Shown one piece after another: positions 45,870 to 58,300 of a stretch of 64,000 nt of DNA. Source of the DNA: Apodemus sylvaticus (Eukaryota > Chordata > Mammalia > Rodentia > Muridae); assembly GCF_947179515.1 (NCBI RefSeq), contig NC_067481.1:46713900-46777899 (forward strand), in the 5' to 3' direction. Numbering within the stretch: position 1 is the first letter of the stretch; each line of letters opens with the position of its first letter. The notes under the pieces are model-generated. The model was not told the origin of the DNA, did not search any database, and saw nothing but the letters and a program-made list of their open reading frames with translations. A program made the translations under genes and the position numbers.

Positions 45870-46523
45870 GAGAGAGGAGAGAATGCTGAGATTATCAATA
45901 TAATTAAAGACAAAGCTATGCTGAACTTAAACTTGGTTTTCCACTCTAAACACAGAAGAACCCTGAAGACCAAACAGTGGATGTAGAAACCATGACCAGG
46001 CGTGAGGATGGCATGGAGTTGACAGCAGCTGCTCACACTTGGCCCCTTAGTCTTTTGCCTTGCCTAGAGCAACTGCTCTGGATCACCAACCCCAGGACCA
46101 TCCTCTCACATTTAAATCTCGGGGTGAAGGACAGACAAGCTTGAGGACAGACCCCGGGAAGGGGAGGAGGCAGCCACAGCTTCAAGAGCCAATGTGTTCT
46201 AGGTTCCCTTTGTCTGTTTCCCTTGGACATCCTGAAGCAAGGATGGAGATGTGTGGGTCCGTGCTCTCAGGGGCAATGTGTATTTCCCAGAATACCTTGG
46301 GTTCAGCCCCAAAGACACGGTCTTTATTTCTTGGCAGCTATAATGAGCAGCTCCTGGAAGGACAATATCCTGGTCTCTATTTTTATCTCAGCCATCAGAA
46401 AGCTCCAGTTTCCTGAAATATCTGCCCAGAGCTTTCTAACTTGATAAAAATAAAATAAAATAAACCTGTTCTGAGTGTCCCTCAGGCAAGAGGAGACGGC
46501 AGGTTGCTTCTCCCCTGGGGTCC

Positions 46524-46524
<1 letters not shown>

Positions 46525-46568
<44 letters not shown>
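46525..46568 (+). repeat. (TC)n microsatellite
   Basis: About 22 TC units. In Slc6a4 intron 1. Confidence 0.96.
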
Positions 46569-46571
<3 letters not shown>

Positions 46572-46599
46572 TTTACTTTGTAGGGCTCTGTTACACCCC

Positions 46600-48550
46600 T
46601 ACTTTTGATCACAGCACCTGGGATACAAAGTTACAGCCCCTTGAAACTACAAAACAAGCTCCCTTCAATTCATCCCCCTGTCTTTCCCAGCTAGAGGAAA
46701 ACTTCCTGTTACCAGCCTGGGTCCAGAAGGTACCCCGCCCGCCCGGGGTTCCTTCCTGGCTGGGGCTCAGGCTACTGCTGTTGGCACCCCGACTCTCTTC
46801 CTGCCTTACTGATTGTCCAGAGCCCGCTCTGGCTTTCCCAACACCTGCCTCCCATTACAATGGTTGAGAGCACGCTGGTTCAGGGTGAAGAAGTACAAGT
46901 CGTTAAGAAGGTTGGTTTCTAAGAATTCTCTCCTGAAAGCATTTCTAAAAGATATTTTTATCCCTCGGGGTAGGAAGACAGGCAAAGGAGGTCAGTATGA
47001 CAGCGATAGCGCAGACCTCCTCCTGGCAAGCTCTGAATTCATCCACGGACAGAAAATGCCCCAGAAGCTGCCCTCAGCACATAAGCACTGCTATCCCAGG
47101 CTGAGCAGGTAGCAGGTTGTGTGTGGTACCCCAGCACCCAACTGTGCTGTGAGGCTATAGTCTGCCGCCACCCAACACCCTCCCCACACCTTCCACTCCC
47201 ACCACAGGGGCAGTGGACTGACTAGCTGATGGTTCACTTTCTGCTCAAACTGTCCAGCTAATTCTTCCAGTATTTCCCTAGTTAGTTACTGGGCTGAGGT
47301 GATGCCCAGAGCCTTGAGGCTCTGTTCTCTCCCCAGAACTGAAAGAAGATGGGGAGGAGGAGGGCAGGAGGGAGAGAGAAAACCTGTTTCTATTTAAACT
47401 TCTGGTCAAATCTCCGTTTTTCTTTGTCACAAACTGTCTCTGTAGCCAGGGGAACCAGTGTCTGAACAAACAAGTAATTATAACATTAGTCATAAAGTAC
47501 CCAGCCCTCTGGTAATGGCCGGGGCTCTCATGTTTACCAGCCATCAGCACATTCTGAGCAAAAATATTCTGGGAGTTTTACACTTTGACTTTACCTGTCA
47601 AGATCAAAGCAAATTCACTTCTCAGGATGCGCCAGTTCCATTTTCAAAACCAAAACAAACCTCCAGCATGAATTATGGGCGGAACACTGAGGTAGTGTTA
47701 ATTACAGGTCATCAAAGCCAACTGGCAATTTGCTCTCTCCGTGCAGGAGGAGGGAGTTTCCGAGGCACCCATCAAGGTTGGCAGAACTGCGGAGCTCTGG
47801 GGGGCAATACACATGGGACCTACTCCAGAGAGGCAGGAGCTCTGCCCAGCAGTACCATCCTGTCACACGGCCAAATGTAGAACCAGGCTGGGAAGTTGGC
47901 ACGTGTGGGAGAAGCCCAGGAGCGTGGGCTTCCTGCCCACTAGCCACGCACAGGGCATGCGGACATCCCTCAGTCTGACTCCAAAGTAGCGAAGGAGTTT
48001 GTGCCGTAGGAGTTTGGAGCTGCTTTGACTCCTCCTCCACTGCACGGTGTAAAGTGCTGGCTTGCATTTGTCCGTTGAGGGGCTGTGGGATGTGCTAAGG
48101 TGTGGTAGCATCATAGATGGAGGCCATGAGGACTCCAGCCTCCCCCACAAGTAAAATAAAGAGATGTTTGTTTGGTATAAACGAACTGTAGTTTAGATGT
48201 GGTCTCTGTGGCCTCAGCCATCCCCTTATGCAAAGTGCTGGTCTGAGACAACGGAATGAGTTGCTCAGGGTGGCTTGGGACAGTTACTATGCATGAGAAA
48301 AAGACTCTGTCCAGGCAAGAGAAAGGGGGCATTCCAACTTCTCCACACAGTGTATATTCTAGAGGATGAGACATCAGGACTGATCCAGACACGCCCAAGG
48401 ACAGCCAAAATGATAATGGCCTTACTATTTTATATTTTAAAAAGGGAGATGGGTTTGGCACAAAGAGGTGAGAACAGTTTCCTTCAGTGGACAGAAGAAG
48501 CCACACCCAGACAGCCTCCGTCTCTGGTCACTGAACAGTTCCGTGACCCA
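46600..48550 (-). other. Slc6a4: Slc6a4 intron 1, apparently unique part
   Basis: No repeat recognised. Several overlapping open frames (up to 140 codons at 47458-47880, +) lie on both strands but show no domain, codon bias or splice context that I can support. Confidence 0.4.
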
Positions 48551-48569
48551 AGGTGTTCCTTTATCTGCC

Positions 48570-48672
48570 GCTGCTACACAGACAATCCAGATCCACCACT
48601 TATTGGCTGAGTGACTTTGACCAGGCTCTTTAACATCTCTGACCCTCTTATTTTCTCCAGTTTAGAAACAGA
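48570..48672 (+). mobile_element. MIR SINE
   Basis: CCACTTATTGGCTGAGTGAC, then TTTGACCAGGCTCTTTAACA and TCTCTGACCCTCTTATTTTC follow the MIR core and 3' part in order. MIR is shared by all mammals, so this piece of intron 1 is old. Confidence 0.8.
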
Positions 48673-48679
48673 TTAAAAT

Positions 48680-49820
48680 TAAGATCCCATGACCAATGCT
48701 GGACTTAGCACTAACAGCACCCCAGCAACAGTGGATGATGGTAGATGTTTCTGAGCCTCCAACACATGCGAGACTCGTTCTGCTTCCTACTTCACATTCT
48801 AGGTAGGAAAACTAAGACCAACGGGACTTTCAACCTGGTGGACTGACGCCTTACAGGCTTTGGACTTCTTAGTCAAGACACATGGTCTGATCATCTTGGA
48901 ACTTGTAAGCAGAGATCTGTGTTGGAAGGCACATTAACACGCCTCCCCTACCCCCAATTATTCTAGGCTGAGCCCTGGAACATGCCTGCATATCTTTACA
49001 CTATAACATTGGAGACGTGGCTAGAGATGTTCTGCCTTCTCTGTGAAGCTTCCTCTTTGCATCCTAGCCCAAGATAAGCCCCGAATAATCGCTCGCTTGT
49101 CACGCACATCCTTGATGGCACGTGCTTGCTTCAGGCCCTCCTGGAAGCAGGGCTGAGACCTCATGGCTCTGCTCCAGCACTTGCTTACTGGAGCGAGACT
49201 TATCCAGTTCTTCACATGGAGGGCCTACCTCAGGTTCCTGGGCGTGACTGCAGTTCCTTGCTGTCCTGCAGCCCACTGGAGCCCAGAGGAGACAATCATT
49301 TCTTCCCCCAAGGTAACACGCAGGCCCAGGGTGCCACCCTAAGGACCAAGTCCTTCTTACCCCCTCCCACCCCCACCTCCTATAGGAGAGGCCCACTGTG
49401 CATCCCTAGGTCATTACAGGGACATTACAGGGACAGTTCCAAGTTTCTAACAGATGAGGGTGGAAAAGCGGGGACTGCAGCTGAGGCTGGAGGCTGACTT
49501 TGAGACAAGCACAGACAGGTGTGTCCTCTACCGCCTGGCTCGGAATGTTCACTTGCCAGTTGGCTGTTTGGAACTGGGAGTGTATTTCCTACACACAGAA
49601 GTAAACGTTCTCGAAACAACCCTGTAAAACACAGCAGGCAGCTGCTAGAAACCACCAGAAATCATCTGCTCATTCAGCCCTCTTTCTGGTTCTCAAAGGA
49701 AACTAAAACAAACCAGTCAAGGCAGCTGACCCCCGTGCAGCCTGGCGAAGTATCTTCTAGTGCCTTCCAGGCCCTTGAAGGGCTTTGTCAAGTTGCCAGT
49801 TGGAATTCTTTATTTCATTG
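48680..49820 (-). other. Slc6a4: Slc6a4 intron 1, no recognised feature
   Basis: I see no repeat or exon. Overlapping short open frames on both strands are unsupported. Confidence 0.35.
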
Positions 49821-49824
49821 AAGT

Positions 49825-49915
49825 TCGAACCAGCTGTGATAGCTCACACCTGTAATCCCAACACCTCAGGGCTAGCCTGGGCTAGGGTGAGACCTAGCTT
49901 AAGAGAACAAGAGGG
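49825..49915 (+). mobile_element. B1/B4-like fragment
   Basis: AGCTCACACCTGTAATCCCA followed by GGGCTAGCCTGGGCTAGGGT. The middle part is missing. Confidence 0.6.
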
Positions 49916-50043
49916 GGGAAGGATTCACTCCACGACAGAAAACTTTTAGCAGAAGACAAAATTATCTTACTTTGTTGCTGCTGCCTATTTAAATGTGGAC
50001 AAAGACAAAGAAAAGCCAGTGGGGTCTGAGGGGCGGGAACCAG

Positions 50044-50124
50044 GTTTGTTTTACAGTGTTGGGGATGGACCAAGGCCTTGCACATGCCAACCAACTGCTC
50101 TATCACCGAGCTGCACCCTGTCCA
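50044..50124 (-). mobile_element. ID-like SINE
   Basis: GTGTTGGGGATGGACCAAGG, CACATGCCAACCAACTGCTC and TATCACCGAGCTGCACCC. Confidence 0.6.
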
Positions 50125-50254
50125 GAAATCCAGATAAGGCAGGATGTCCCCTCTGCAGCTCTGCCTTTCCTCTCTCCGAGCATATTAAAGACACTGGTGT
50201 GTGACACAGATGTGAGGAAATGCATGACAAGCAAGGGGAGGGAGACAGGAGAAG

Positions 50255-50545
50255 TGCTCAGGGGGTGACATGCTTACTGCACAAGCCTGGGATCCCCAGC
50301 ACACAGAAAAGTGGGGCGAGGCGACAGAGTCTCTGAAACGCCAGCTCCGAGATGGTGGTAGGATGGTGGATACAGGAAAACCTCAGGGACCCCCTGGCCA
50401 GTCAATCTGAGAGTTTTAGGTTCAGTGAGAGACTATCTGAAAACATAAAGTGATTGTGGAAGACACCAGCAAGCCACATGTGTCCACACAAACAAGTGCA
50501 CCCCATACACTCACATACACACACTCACGCGCACACACACTTGGG
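50255..50545 (+). mobile_element. B4/RSINE-type SINE with CA-rich tail
   Basis: AAGCCTGGGATCCCCAGCAC, TTCAGTGAGAGACTATCTGA and GTGGAAGACACCAGCAAGCC, then CA-rich sequence. Confidence 0.65.
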
Positions 50546-51029
50546 CACAGGGCAGAGAAAGAGCAAAGAGAGACAAGACAGAACAAGACAGCCCTCTCCT
50601 CAAGTAGCTTACAAGCCAAAAGCTAACTCCACCCACTAAAGGAGGGATCTCTGAGGCAGCAAGGGCAAGAGGACACCAGGCATGCTGGGTGGGGGGCAGG
50701 CGGGCCACTGCTCTGAGACTGTGACACTGCAGGAGGTGCTTGCTCAGGGGGATTGCCTTTGTTCTCCGGGAAAACACCCTGAAATATTCAGGGGTGAGAC
50801 ATTTGGACTTCTACAGACTCTCAAAGGGTTAGCCAAAAGTATTATGTTCTATTACATAACTTGGACTTTATTGTAATTTATTATAGTTTATTACATATTT
50901 ACTATAATTATTGTATTATCGCTTTATTATAACCAACATTCTATCTGTTATATGTGTGATTAAAGCAAGCAAACCCCTCACCAGGTGAGGAAGGCACATA
51001 CTTGGCAAAAGAGAATGGTTTTCGGCCTT

Positions 51030-51148
51030 TTTGGTTTTGGTTTAAGAGAGGGTCTTATTATGGAACCCCAGGCCAGCCTTAAACTCTCAATCCCCTGGCC
51101 TCTGCTTCTCTAGTCCTAGGATTGCAGATGTAAGTCACCAAACCTTAC
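51030..51148 (-). mobile_element. B1-like SINE, old
   Basis: AGAGAGGGTCTTATTATGGA, CCAGGCCAGCCTTAAACTCT and TAGTCCTAGGATTGCAGATG. Confidence 0.65.
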
Positions 51149-51199
51149 TTTCATTTGAAATCTGGGAGAAGAAACCTTAATTCCAGCCCCTCACCCAGG

Positions 51200-52095
51200 C
51201 TTGGGGACAGCTCAGCACAGCTCACCCACCCTCAGATCTTCCCTCCTCTTCCTCTTCCTCCTCAGTTCAGCTCTGCTCCTCAGAAACAAGGAATATGGTC
51301 AGTGAGACATTTACCTAGGGGACAAGGTCTAGACCTGGCTAGGTCCTGAGAGCCATGACATGGGTGGCTTTTCCTCTGTGGCCATTCTGGCCCCTCCACT
51401 CCCTTATTTTAGGCCCCTTCCTAACAGGGTATGCGTAAGGGTGAGGTGGGAAGTAGTCAGGTGAATGACTCAGTTTACTCTTTTTATTCCATGAGTCCGA
51501 AACAAAGGAAACAAACCGTCTTGGCTTTTCCCCCTTGAACGTGTCCCAGAAGGCCACACAGAATCGTGACATGATAGTCCCATCCTCTGTCCTCCTGGCA
51601 ACTGGCCTGGACTGAGAGTCTCTCAGAGCACTCAGCTGTTTCCTTAACTAGCCCCAAAGCCCCTTCAGGCCATCCCCTGACCTATGCAGCCCCTCTCACC
51701 TCTGTCCTCATTACTGCAAATGCTGTCATGAAAAACCAGGCCTCTGGACCTCAGGATACCTTCTTCAGTGCCTGGGAAACTCAGACATAGCCTCCACGAA
51801 TCGTGAGCCCAGGGTGCTTCTCTGGCTTTGCAGAATCACAGAATTCCTCCAGTTGTGGAGTTTAGCAACTTCTGACCTCATACCTAGTATGGCCCTTAAG
51901 TCCAGCAGGGTTGGGTGGGAGCTTGGGAGCTGCTACCGGCTTCTATGGGAAGCCAAGCAGAGAGGGCCATGAGAACGCAGCATTCGGATGCCTCAGCTCT
52001 ACTCATTTTGTCTCCGTTAGACTGGGACAAAACACTTGCTGGTTTGTGTTGTTAACAGTCCATAAGCAAGTATCTAACTTCCCAGTCAGGAGAGG
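51200..52095 (-). other. Slc6a4: Slc6a4 intron 1, no recognised feature
   Basis: C/T-rich in places (near 51245). I see no exon, repeat or RNA gene. Confidence 0.35.
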
Positions 52096-52100
52096 ACAGC

Positions 52101-52150
52101 ACTCACTCACTCACTCACTCACTCACTCACTCACTCACTCAACTCACTCA
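52101..52150 (+). repeat. (ACTC)n microsatellite
   Basis: About twelve ACTC units with one slip near 52141. In Slc6a4 intron 1. Confidence 0.95.
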
Positions 52151-52159
52151 CACCAGGCT

Positions 52160-53685
52160 TGAGGAGGCGTCCAGCAGAGCTGTAACTCACACATTGGCAC
52201 TTTCTGAATGTGGACCAAAGTCACTGCCAAGAGGTCAGCCTGGAAATAAGGTGGCTGTGTGGGCCCACGGTGAGTCTCATGCCCGCCCCCAGTGATGTGC
52301 TGCCCTCTGTGCTCTGGGACCATCAGGGATGCCAGGTTTCTTTTTAAAAATTAATTTGATCTATTTTCTCCCTGGGTCTCTCCTAGGACGATTCTTTTTT
52401 TAAATGATGCTGTTTTGTCTAAGGAAGCATTTTCCTTGGAATTGACCCCTGGAAGACAAGCTTCAGCTGTACCACTTCCTCAGGTAGAAAGAAGCTGGTG
52501 TTTTGTCAAATGTGGTTTCCTACCGGTGCCTGCTTGGCCCAAAAAACCTCAGAGGGAGAAGCCAACCTGGAGACTAGCAGAAAAATCAGTAAGTGTGTGC
52601 ACCAGGGGCACTAGCAGGGATCACTCAGGAAGTCCAGAACTCTGCTCACTAGCTATGCTTGCTTTGGGAATGAACTTATAGGAATCTGAGTGCGCAGAGC
52701 CCCGCCCTTGGCTGGAACACAAAGAGATCCCAGGAGGACTCCATCTTACATCCTACGCTCCTGGCCTGCAGGTATTTTGCCCCATGATTATATTTTGTGT
52801 TTTGCTTTGTTTTGTTTCAAAGAGGGCAGTTAGAACCTCAGTCACAGGAGCTTGAACATTGTGTTTCCAAGGTCCCTCTATTTCCTCTTACTCAAAGCCT
52901 TGGTTCATGAGCCCCAAAGGACCTCCAGTGTTACTGAAAACAACTAAAACCCCATTTGCCTTGCCAACTTGAAATGACTGCACAATGTTCCATCTGGCTG
53001 TTGGCATTTTAAGAGTTAAGTCATAACCATATCCTGTTAAAGCAGTAATCCAAAGTAAAACTCAGCTTCATCAGACTGCCGTGTGTCCAAATGATACTAC
53101 TCAACAAGTACGATCAATTTTCACAGATACAATGGTAGGCATACAAACACAATTAGAATATAATTGAAAAAGGAAGTGAAGATGACTGTGAACTGGCTTT
53201 ATTTCCAGAATTACCTGTGTGTCCCTTGGGTGTGTGGGTACCCAGAGTGTTTTGTAAGCCTGCCACAGAGCCCAACCCGTATCCCTGACCCCTGCTGCTC
53301 ATTCAGCACCGCACTCCACAGTCACCACCCATTGGGGAAGTTCTTCCACATCTGCTCCCACTGCCTCCCCAAGTTTCATCAAAATGCTCATAGGATTCTA
53401 AAATTCCTCCAAAAGATCTTGGATTCCATTAAGGTGTTAACATATCCCCTTCTTCACCCTGGGGATATATATTTGTTATATGTTATATATCTATGAAATG
53501 TTTTTTTCTTTAACTGGAAACTGAAACAGACTTGAGTACCCAGGCTGGGAATTCCCATTCTGAAATGTGGCCAACAGAGTATAGTGAATCCCAGGTTTAT
53601 TGGGGAGGAGTTTCAATTTGCTCTTGTTCAGGCTTGGTCAGAAAAGCTCCGTCCTGTCGTATCCAACTAACAAGCTGCTTAGGGT
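52160..53685 (-). other. Slc6a4: Slc6a4 intron 1, no recognised feature
   Basis: Unique-looking sequence. A 110-codon open frame at 53164-53496 (+) has no recognisable domain and is probably chance. Confidence 0.35.
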
Positions 53686-53689
53686 GGCT

Positions 53690-53810
53690 GGTTTGGTTTT
53701 GCTTTGGAAGCAGATCTTGTGTAAGCAAAGCTAGCCTTGAATTAGCTAAGAAACTGACAATGACCTTGAACTCCTGAACGCTACAAATATGCCTCATCAC
53801 ACTGGGCAGA
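53690..53810 (-). mobile_element. B1-like SINE, old
   Basis: AAAGCTAGCCTTGAATTAGC, GACCTTGAACTCCTGAACGC and CTCATCACACTGGGC. Confidence 0.55.
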
Positions 53811-53917
53811 GTCAGTCAGTTTTTCTCTCTTTTTACCATGCAAAGTCCCTACAATGCTCCAACCTAGGATATTTCAGAGATTAAGAGCCAGGCTAGGTAT
53901 GCAAACCCCCTTCCTTT

Positions 53918-53992
53918 CACGTAGCTTAGTGGTAGGATGCCTGCTCAGGGTGCAAAAGACCCTGGGTTCAAGCCTCACAACGGCCCAAAATA
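53918..53992 (+). mobile_element. ID-like (tRNA-derived) SINE
   Basis: CGTAGCTTAGTGGTAGGATG, then TGGGTTCAAGCCTCACAACG. The A and B boxes are recognisable, but there is no tRNA cloverleaf. Confidence 0.55.
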
Positions 53993-54417
53993 AGATTGCC
54001 TGCGCTGCAGAAGAACTTGCCCATCAGCCTTTTCAGGAGCAGTCGCTCTAGTTGGGGACCAGGGTGGGAGACATCCTCAGTCCCACACAAGCGAAGGGCC
54101 ACAGTCAGACGCCCTCCACAGCCACCCGCCAGCCTCCAATTCTGTCTCGGCTCTCCATTAACTTTTAAACAACCCCCAGTGTTGCTTTCTTAGACATGTT
54201 TCCCATGTAACTGAAAACACATTAAATATTTGATCTCTCCCCTTACTACGATGAGAGCTAGCAGGTCCATAAATAATCCATTGACCTGGTTCATTTTTCT
54301 GGACAAAAAATTGATCATAAAAATACATTCACACAGGCGTTTGTGTTGTCTGCCCCTTAGAAAGTCTACCCTTCAAATTCTTGAGCACTCTCAACTGAAA
54401 AGAATAATTCAATATGC

Positions 54418-54458
<41 letters not shown>

Positions 54459-54459
54459 G
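54418..54459 (+). repeat. (CA)n microsatellite
   Basis: About 18 CA units ending CGCACGCGC. In intron 1, about 0.6 kb downstream of exon 1. Confidence 0.96.
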
Positions 54460-54507
54460 CGCAAAAAGGAAATCTTCGGGGCCACCAGCCTTTTAGAAAC
54501 AATTTAA

Positions 54508-54509
<2 letters not shown>

Positions 54510-54550
<41 letters not shown>
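54510..54550 (+). repeat. (CA)n microsatellite
   Basis: About 20 CA units, 50 bp from the previous array. Confidence 0.96.
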
Positions 54551-54554
<4 letters not shown>

Positions 54555-55034
54555 ACTCCAGCAACTGTTGATAACACACTTCAGTAGTGTAGCACAGTCC
54601 ACTGGCACTTCCATAAATTCTGAATGGCCTGTGAGCTGAGTCTGCACGCGCTCCCCAGCGAGACCATCCCAGCGTACAGAGAGGCTTGACCCTCTTAAGT
54701 GTCTCTCAATAGGTTTCTCTGGTTATTAGGGCATTTGTGTCTACCAGCGTCTTTGCATAAAGCCACCAACCAGCCCTTGTCCCCAAAGTAAAGCCCAAGC
54801 ATAAACCACGCAACTTTTTGCCAAAAAAGCGAGGCTGTGCTAGGCCAGCGCTGGGTCTCTAGGGTTTCCATCGGGTCCCTCGAAAGGATCCTGCGCAGCG
54901 CAGACAAAGGCACCCTAAATCCGGGCAATCGAGCGCGGGGACCGAGGGCTTCTAAAAAGAAGCGTGGGTTAGAGGCAAAAAAGAAAAGAAAAAAAGAGGA
55001 AAAAAAGAATAAGAAGAAAGGGAAAGCGACCCAC

Positions 55035-55110
55035 CTGCGGGCGGCGCGGCGGCGGGTCCCGGGCTGCGGAGGCTACGCGACCCTCGCGCCCTCGAGGCAC
55101 CGGCGCGGCC
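55035..55110 (-). other. Slc6a4: Slc6a4 non-coding exon 1 (5' UTR)
   Basis: A GC-rich stretch on the - strand resembles the human exon 1A as I remember it (GGTGCCTCGAGGGCGCGAGG is shared). It ends at a strong donor CCGCAG|GTGGGT, with the last exon base at 55035. The 5' end near 55110 is inferred from the TATA-like box about 25 bp further upstream. Confidence 0.8.
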
Positions 55111-55135
55111 GCTGGAGTGGCGCCGCCCGCCGCGC

Positions 55136-55285
55136 TATTTGTACTCGCGGCCCCTCACATGGTCTGATCTCTAGATAGCGGCCGCCAAAGAGCTCCGCAA
55201 GAATTTTTGCGTCACTTTGAGACCGAAGAACTTTGTTTCTCCGCGCAGCTCAGCTCTAGCTGGAGGGGGGAGGGGCGGGGTCTAC
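55136..55285 (-). promoter_or_regulatory. Slc6a4: Slc6a4 core promoter and proximal elements
   Basis: Read on the - strand: a TATA-like TACAAATA at 55143-55136, a NotI palindrome GCGGCCGC at 55178-55185, a CRE/AP-1-like TGACGCAA at 55214-55207, and a GC box (GGGGCGGGG on the + strand) at 55272-55280. The TATA-like, CRE-like and Sp1-type order matches published descriptions of mammalian SERT promoters. Activity is inferred, not shown. Confidence 0.75.
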
Positions 55286-55363
55286 GCTCCCGGACTGGTG
55301 GGAGGGGGACAGAGCCCCCCACTCATCCACTCATGCACTCATCCACGCTCACACATTCCTGCA

Positions 55364-55399
<36 letters not shown>
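55364..55399 (+). repeat. (AC)n microsatellite in the Slc6a4 5' flank
   Basis: About 18 AC units roughly 250 bp upstream of the inferred transcription start, preceded by CACTCATCCACTCATGCACT-type repeats. Confidence 0.95.
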
Positions 55400-55400
<1 letters not shown>

Positions 55401-55449
55401 CAGCCAGGGCGCAGGGCCCGGCCGGGCAGGACCAAGGATCTGACTCTTC

Positions 55450-58300
55450 TGCTTTTGGAAGCCACTAGTGTGGCTTCAGGATGCTGAACAAAACGAGGTT
55501 CACTTCTTCCCTTACCAAATCTGCCCCCAAATTATGTTAAGGTCCTGCTCCAGGTCACTTCCTAAAAGCATTGTTTCTTGACCACAGCCAGGCACCACCC
55601 GATGGCAGTTGCGGACCATCTTTCCAAGGACCCCTGACATTGTTCTGGGTTCTCTAGGTGGGATGTGAGCTCAGCCCGGGGACCTCCCCATCCCGGGAGG
55701 CGCCCGCAGCTGCCTACGATAAGTACCCCCGGGAGGATCCGAGAGCGCTGCGGCTTTGCTACTTAGCCACAGATGGAAACATTTTGCAGAGAACGTCGGT
55801 GTTGGTCCGCGGACCCGCCTGTGCCTGTGGGGTTGGGCACTGAACAAATTCAGCCTTTGAAGCTGCTCAGTATTTGAACAGGAGCACACTGTTTGCAAGT
55901 CTATATAGATTGTTTCATTCACGCACGCACTCGCGCGCGCGACTTAAAAATGCATGTAATGTTATCACTTTCTTTGTTCACCAATATTATGGGAACTTTT
56001 TTTTTAAGAGCAGATGTGTTACTTATTTTGGACTGTGTCTGAGGCAGAGAAGTCAGGACCTGAGCTGGTCAGTCTGTCTCTCCTCATCCGGCTAGGGGAG
56101 TGAGGGGAAGCTAGGAAAGAGGTAGTAATGGCGAGTCTGTCTGTGGCTTCGAGAAAGCCCGGGCCCCTTTGTTCCAGAGGGGCTCGAGCCCAGACGTGAG
56201 AAGCCGCCACTAGGCTGAGCTGGCACCAGGAAGGGAGGATGGTTCAAGGTCCGCAGGTGTGGGCGGCTCCCGGCCGCAGGGATCACCAGTACGAGGCTTT
56301 GGTGCCACCTAGGCTCCAGGGCCGGGGACTGCAGGGGGAGCCGACAGGCTGGAGAGAGCCGACCTTAGGCAGGCCCGGCCATTCCATGACACGGACAACC
56401 CCAGGGTCCCGGGCCCTTACTGGGCTCCTCCCTTTCAATGACCACAAGTGTCTGTCTGCTGTAACTCCTGTGCAGACACAAGGCTGCCCAAGAACAAGGT
56501 GGTTCTGAGGAGGGGTTCAGGCAGCCAGAGGAGCAGGGGCCACTCGACCATCAGCTCAGGCTCCTCTCTCTACTCTGCCCGTCCCCAGGTGAATTCACTC
56601 AGTCTTCACCTGCTCACCGCTGACCTCCCCAGGCCCTGCTCCTCCTCCCCGGTTGCCTCCCTTTCTTAGTGCTGCCATACTGTGCGCGCTGGGTGTTGGT
56701 GGCATTCCTCTGAACAGGATGTGATAGATACAGGCTCAAACCCCCTGCGTGTGGGTTGGACGAGACTCTTAACCATAGAGTCCTAGGCCTTGTCCTGGAG
56801 AATGATAGCAGCGGTCAGGTCAGGGGCAGGCTGTGGGGGGATGGAGAGGCCCTCAGCAGACGCTTCCTTTCAGCTGGGACTAACTCCAGGAGGGCTCATC
56901 TTTTAACCCTGACTGAGAGCCATTAAAAAGGTAACAGCTGCCCAGACCGTGCCCAGACCTCATTCCCCACAGCCCCCTGGCCAGCGTGCACACTTTAGCC
57001 TCTCTCCAGGTGTTTTCTTTCCTCTTGTCCTGGAGGCAACTCTGCAGGAGCAACTGAGCCCGGTCTGTCCTGTGGCGCCTTCAGCGGGCCTGGTCCCTCT
57101 GCCTGCAGAGCTCCCTTTGGCTATGCTGCCCTGCCTCCTACACATCCTGCCTTCCTCCTGGCTTCTGACACTTGGTGGGGACTCAGGGAGGAAATGCAAG
57201 TCAGACACCCACAAAGGCGTTGCACTGGGTTAGGGAACACTATAGAAATGGCAGAAGGGCTGAGGAAACTCTGCTGGAGTGGAGGGCTGCCAGGCATTAC
57301 TGTCTGAGCTCACTAGCTCCATCCCAGAGACACGGAAGCGCAGCGGCTCCCCACAGCCAGCCTCTACAGCAACAGACACACACATGCCACTGCCACCATC
57401 ACCAAGAAGATTAGCTGGATTCCCAGAACCCAGTGACGGCCAGGACAAAGCCTTGTGAATGCCAGCCGCTCTCTCCGGAAGCTCTCGGTGCCATCTGTCT
57501 GGGTTCTGTTTACACGGGGACAGAAGAGGAAGCTCTCCCTTCCTTGTGGGCTTCTTCTCAGGCCCAGGAAATGGCTACCACACCCCTCCCCCTCAGGGAA
57601 TCTCTTGCTTCTAAAGTTCTCCACAGTAGGCCACCGGAGGCTGACCTAGCTAATCAAGATGGAGCCAAAAGAAGGGATGCCAGAGAAGGCTTGGTTAATG
57701 TTAGTGGGATGACCGTGCTAGAGGGGGGGGGAGGGCTGGGCACAGCTCTGGAAAGGGCAGGAAACAGGAAATTACACGTGGACTTAGTCCCGGTCACATT
57801 TTACTGGTTTCTTCTCAACCATTCCTCGTGAGCCCGAGGCCTTTGAGAAGCAGCCCCCTCCGAATGCCGCATCTCCCTGACTCCCCCGCCCTGCCCCCAT
57901 TGCCTCAGCAGTCTGCCCTCTCACTGGAGTGCCCATCTTCTTAATTCCTCTCAGAGCTTCCCGTGGGAGTGGTCCTGACCCTGCAGCCCATGAGGCTGCA
58001 CCCGGCCCTCACAGGCGCACTCCTGGAGATAAAGACAGGCCTCCACAGAGCATCTGCCAGGCACCTGAACGATGTGCTCCTACCACCGGGCCTCATGAGC
58101 AACTTGGAGATGATGAAGTGAAATACTTGTTGCTTTAGTGATGTGAGTGGCACTTGCTGTTCATACTTAATGGCTGGGAGCAGCTGATGTGGAAACTAGC
58201 AAGGGCGTTTGTATTTTTGGTTGTGAGCCTAGCCTTTAAGGGCTGAGCCATCTCTCCACCCGTCAAGGAGTCAGGGGGATGTGACTTTCAGGTTTTCAAG
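55450..58300. other. Slc6a4 5' flank, GC-richer unique part
   Basis: Moderately GC-rich with scattered CpGs (55660-55830, 56140-56420). I see no gene and no GC-rich 20-23-bp tandem array like the primate 5-HTTLPR. A poly-G run and a purine-rich stretch occur near 57721-57765. Confidence 0.4.

Larger units (their letters stand above)
54900..55300. other. CpG-rich region over the Slc6a4 promoter and exon 1
   Basis: Dense CG dinucleotides, especially 55020-55145, stand out against CpG-poor surroundings. An A-rich purine tract (about 54960-55025) directly follows the exon 1 donor on the transcribed side. Confidence 0.65.

Noticed and set aside
47458..47880. 140-codon open frame in Slc6a4 intron 1
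   Set aside because: Open frames overlap on both strands. I see no domain, no start context and no splice structure.
52101..52150. CRISPR-like or other functional direct repeat array
   Set aside because: A plain ACTC tetranucleotide microsatellite in a mammalian intron, with no spacers.
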